Of a stretch of DNA of 64,000 nucleotides, positions 61,664-64,000 are shown one piece after another. The position numbers were made by a program, and so were the translations under genes. The stretch is from contig JANNES010000003.1 of the NCBI GenBank assembly GCA_031378845.1, forward strand, positions 186,001 through 250,000. Direction: 5' to 3'. Each line of letters begins with the position of its first letter. Position 1 is the stretch's first letter. The notes beneath the pieces were generated by a model that ran no database searches, was not told where the DNA came from, and worked only from the letters and a program-made list of their open reading frames with translations. Source of the stretch: JAJNPS01 sp031378845 (GTDB taxonomy: Bacteria > Pseudomonadota > Alphaproteobacteria > Rhodobacterales > Rhodobacteraceae).

Positions 61664-62619
61664 CAGCCGGTCCCCTGCTTCGGTTCGCGGCAGTCTCGCG
61701 CCGGTTCACCTCGCCCGGCGGTTGGTTCAGCCCCGCGCGCAGCATGACCGCCGTGCGCAGCGTCAGCTTTGACATCGCCAAAGGCGACGTGGTCGGCGTG
61801 GTTGGCGAAAGCGGCTGTGGCAAGTCGACCCTCGCGCGGCTTGCCTTGCGGCTGATCACGCCGACGGCGGGCAGCGTGGCCTTTCAGGGCAGTGATCTTG
61901 GCAGCCTTTCACCCCGCGCGTTGCGCGCGCTGCGCGGCAAGATGGGCATGGTGTTCCAGGACCCCTATGCCTCGCTCGATCCGCGTTACACCGTCACCGA
62001 TGTCCTGGCAGAGCCGTTCCGGGTTCAGGGTGACAGCGTGACCCACGCGCGCATCGACGATCTCTTGGATCAGGTCGGCCTGCCCCGCGCCATGGCCGAG
62101 AGCTACCCCCATCATCTGTCGGGCGGTCAGCGCCAGCGCGTCGGCATTGCGCGTGCGCTTGCGACCGAGCCCGATTTCGTGGTGCTGGATGAGCCGACGG
62201 CTTCGCTTGACGTATCGATCCAGGCGCAGATCGTGACGCTTTTGGCCGAACTTCGGGCCCGGCGGGGGCTGACGTACCTGTTCATCAGCCACGACCTTGG
62301 ACTGGTGCGCTATTTCTGCGACCGGATCGTGGTGATGTATCTGGGCGCCGTGGTCGAGGACTTGCCAGATACCGCGATCACCCCGCGCCATCCTTACACC
62401 GCAGCCCTGATGGCCAGCTCGTTCGCTCCGGACCCCGCACTCAGGCGCGCGATCGCGCCCCTCAAAGGCGAGATCCCGTCACCGTTCAACCTGCCCAAAG
62501 GCTGCGCCTTTGCCGCGCGCTGCCCCAGTGTTTCCGAGCAGTGCCGCTTCGAGGTCCCGCCGTTGGTTGCAGCCCAAGACGGCCACGCTCTGGCCTGTTT
62601 TCATCCGCTTGGAACCTGA
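61660..62619 (+). CDS. DppF-like peptide ABC ATP-binding protein
   Basis: A 319-residue second ATPase: Walker A GESGCGKST near 50, signature LSGGQRQRV near 154, Walker B FVVLDEPTASLD near 173 and switch His in FISHDLG near 211. The C-terminal CAFAARCPSVSEQC motif matches the oligopeptide-importer extension. I chose ATG 61660 from its overlap with the dppD stop. It completes a full DppABCDF set controlled by the RpiR gene upstream. Confidence 0.88.
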   Translation: MTAGPLLRFAAVSRRFTSPGGWFSPARSMTAVRSVSFDIAKGDVVGVVGESGCGKSTLARLALRLITPTAGSVAFQGSDLGSLSPRALRALRGKMGMVFQDPYASLDPRYTVTDVLAEPFRVQGDSVTHARIDDLLDQVGLPRAMAESYPHHLSGGQRQRVGIARALATEPDFVVLDEPTASLDVSIQAQIVTLLAELRARRGLTYLFISHDLGLVRYFCDRIVVMYLGAVVEDLPDTAITPRHPYTAALMASSFAPDPALRRAIAPLKGEIPSPFNLPKGCAFAARCPSVSEQCRFEVPPLVAAQDGHALACFHPLGT

Positions 62620-62629
62620 CGCGTCGCCG

Positions 62630-63397
62630 TTAAACGCCTGTAAAGTCCGGTCTTCGTCGGTCCGACAGCGAGACGATCCCGTCCTGACGATCCTGCGTGG
62701 CCGAGATCGCGCCGGTGCTCAGCGCCTCGATAAGTGCGGTGCGATCCTCGCCCACTGCGGCATGGATCATGTATTTGGCAAGTTCGCTCGACCTCGGCGC
62801 TACATTCGGCAAATCATGCGCGATCCGTTCGGCCACCATGCGCGGATCGTCGGAGATCTCGGCCACAAACCCCAAGGCGTGGGCGCGCTCTGCCGTCAGC
62901 TTGCGGCCAAAAAGCGCCATGTCCTTCAGCACCGCCTCGGGCAAAAGCCGCGACAGCCGTTGCGTGCCCGACCATCCCGGCACGACCCCGATCCCGGCCT
63001 CTGACAGCGCCAGCACCGCCTTTGGATGCATGACGCGGATATCGCATGCCGCCGCCAGCTCCAACCCGCCGCCAAAGGCATGGCCGGTGATCGCTGCAAT
63101 CGTCGGTTTTGGCAGCCGCGCCAGCCGGTCAAAGATACGATGACCGTCGCGCACCCAGTGGCGCATGAAATCTGGTGGCGGCAGGTCGGTCCAGGCCGAG
63201 ATGTCGGCGCCGGCACAAAACGCGCGGTCCCCTTCGGCGGTCAGGATCACGGCCCGGATCTCGGAGCGCCGCTCGATCAGGTCACAATGTTCAACCAGCT
63301 GCGCCAGCATGTCGACGGTCAGCGCGTTCAGTTTGTCGGGATTGCTCAATCGCAACTCCGCGATTGGCTGTCGCAGCAAGAGTTTCAACTGGCTCAT
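62630..63397 (-). CDS. Enoyl-CoA hydratase/isomerase family protein
   Basis: A 255-residue crotonase-fold enzyme: FCAGADISAW near 63, the oxyanion-hole segment GHAFGGGLELAAACDIRV near 98-115 and SEAGIGVVPGWSGTQRLSRL near 125, where the catalytic Glu occupies its usual place. It would hydrate or isomerise an acyl-CoA. The ATG at 63397 is the family start; the longer frame upstream reads through non-coding DNA. It appears to stand alone, converging on the dpp operon with 10 bases between stops. Exact substrate unknown. Confidence 0.83.
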   Translation of the reverse strand: MSQLKLLLRQPIAELRLSNPDKLNALTVDMLAQLVEHCDLIERRSEIRAVILTAEGDRAFCAGADISAWTDLPPPDFMRHWVRDGHRIFDRLARLPKPTIAAITGHAFGGGLELAAACDIRVMHPKAVLALSEAGIGVVPGWSGTQRLSRLLPEAVLKDMALFGRKLTAERAHALGFVAEISDDPRMVAERIAHDLPNVAPRSSELAKYMIHAAVGEDRTALIEALSTGAISATQDRQDGIVSLSDRRRPDFTGV

Positions 63398-63683
63398 GAT
63401 ATCCGTGGCCCCCCGACCTTTGCAGCGACAGAACGCCCCAAATGGACGCACGTCAATCGTTTCTCGGGTGGATACAGTGATGTTACCACGGGGCACGCCG
63501 TTGGGGTTGAACGATTGGCGCAACCTTTCCTCTCCAAGGATAGTCACGCCTGGCAAACCCGGCCTTTCAGCCCATTTGGCCAGACTTGCCAATTGATTGG
63601 GCGCGTGGTTGAGTCGCGCGCCATGATGCGTGGTGGAACTGCCGCGCCGATCCGGCGCCCCGAAACCAAGGAAGATCCCGCCG

Positions 63684-64000
63684 ATGATCCGTGCCGCCGT
63701 GACCGTCCTGTTTTTGTGCCTGCAGCTGATCGCTTCGACCCCGGCTGAGGCTGGATCACGACCCGACACAATCGAAGTTCACCAAAGCTGGTATCGCCTT
63801 GTGCTCGAGCTTGTGCGCCATACGCCTACCTACTCGCCCCCCGTCGCGAGCCGCGCTTTTGCGTATCTCGGGGTCACCACCTACGAGGTCGAGGCTGCTC
63901 AGTCAGGTGCGCTGGTCTCGTTTGCCGGTCAGCTGAACGCGTTGACCGCCCTGCCCGCGCTGCCGTCCGGGACCATTGATCCGGCACTCGTTCTGCATGC
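63684..64000 (+). CDS. Secreted PAP2/vanadium-haloperoxidase-like protein, N-terminal part (cut by window edge)
   Basis: The first 105 codons of a protein with a signal peptide (MIRAAVTVLFLCLQLIASTPAEA), followed by VHQSWYRLVLELVRHTPTYSPPVASRAFAYLGVTTYEVEA. This opening is typical of secreted vanadium-dependent haloperoxidase/PAP2-phosphatase relatives; the phosphate or vanadate-binding residues lie beyond the window and cannot be checked. The ATG at 63684 has AAGGAAG upstream. No operon link is visible. Confidence 0.6.
   Translation, partial: MIRAAVTVLFLCLQLIASTPAEAGSRPDTIEVHQSWYRLVLELVRHTPTYSPPVASRAFAYLGVTTYEVEAAQSGALVSFAGQLNALTALPALPSGTIDPALVLH

Overview
The window is GC-rich, densely packed alphaproteobacterial DNA. 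Gene content points to a metabolically versatile Rhodobacterales (Roseobacter/Rhodobacter-type) heterotroph: sulfonate uptake with a cysteate lyase, Moc/Iol-type inositol catabolism, a DAB inorganic-carbon system, an OpgCGH glucan operon, a SigF/NrsF-type sigma/anti-sigma pair and many binding-protein-dependent ABC importers. This is inferred from protein families only. No rRNA, tRNA, CRISPR array or intact insertion sequence was found.

Layout. 1-4149: end of a sugar ABC ATPase, then a short-chain dehydrogenase, an aldose epimerase, a MocD-like di-iron oxygenase, a divergent PanB-like protein and a MocE-like Rieske ferredoxin. 4411-9384: a LysR regulator divergent from dabB-dabA. 9701-13947: a two-gene RND efflux system. 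14091-21244: an inositol-type cluster (class II aldolase, IolB, IolC, divergent from Gfo/Idh/MocA dehydrogenase, IolE/MocC, second dehydrogenase) with its LacI regulator; matching LacI-type operators lie in the iolC/dehydrogenase gap and upstream of lacI. 21730-27563: an SGNH-like secreted protein, a YHS protein, a CaiB/BaiF CoA-transferase, a ThDP enzyme and a TTC38-like TPR protein. 27565-32877: opgC-opgG-opgH plus a secreted esterase, translationally coupled. 32882-35560: SigF/NrsF pair divergent from a CcdA-like protein and a thioredoxin, with two divergent copies of the same promoter motif between them. 35781-36881: an enolase-superfamily dehydratase resembling cis-3-hydroxy-L-proline dehydratase, followed by about 800 bases without a convincing gene.

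37684-44664: a sulfonate operon (HisD-like dehydrogenase, TauABC-like importer, Asp/Glu racemase-family protein, L-cysteate sulfo-lyase) divergent from a LysR regulator. Together the enzymes could form a D-cysteinolate or cysteate route. 44909-49495: a decaying sugar operon with an amber-interrupted aldolase/SDR fusion, an ABC ATPase lacking its front half and a frameshifted, truncated FGGY kinase; only the second class II aldolase is intact. 50034-54414: PhnD-PhnC-PhnE importer, a methyltransferase and PhnM without the C-P lyase core. 54415-62619: a GNAT acyltransferase and an N-succinylamino acid racemase/OSBS-type enolase, divergent from an RpiR regulator and a DppABCDF-type peptide importer, suggesting peptide or D-amino-acid salvage. 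62630-63397: an enoyl-CoA hydratase. 63684 to the edge: the start of a secreted protein resembling PAP2/vanadium-haloperoxidase relatives.

Most operons use 4-base ATGA/GTGA stop-start overlaps. Adjacent catabolic modules each carry their own divergent regulator (LysR, LacI, LysR, RpiR), so the region looks like a string of separately controlled substrate-use islands.
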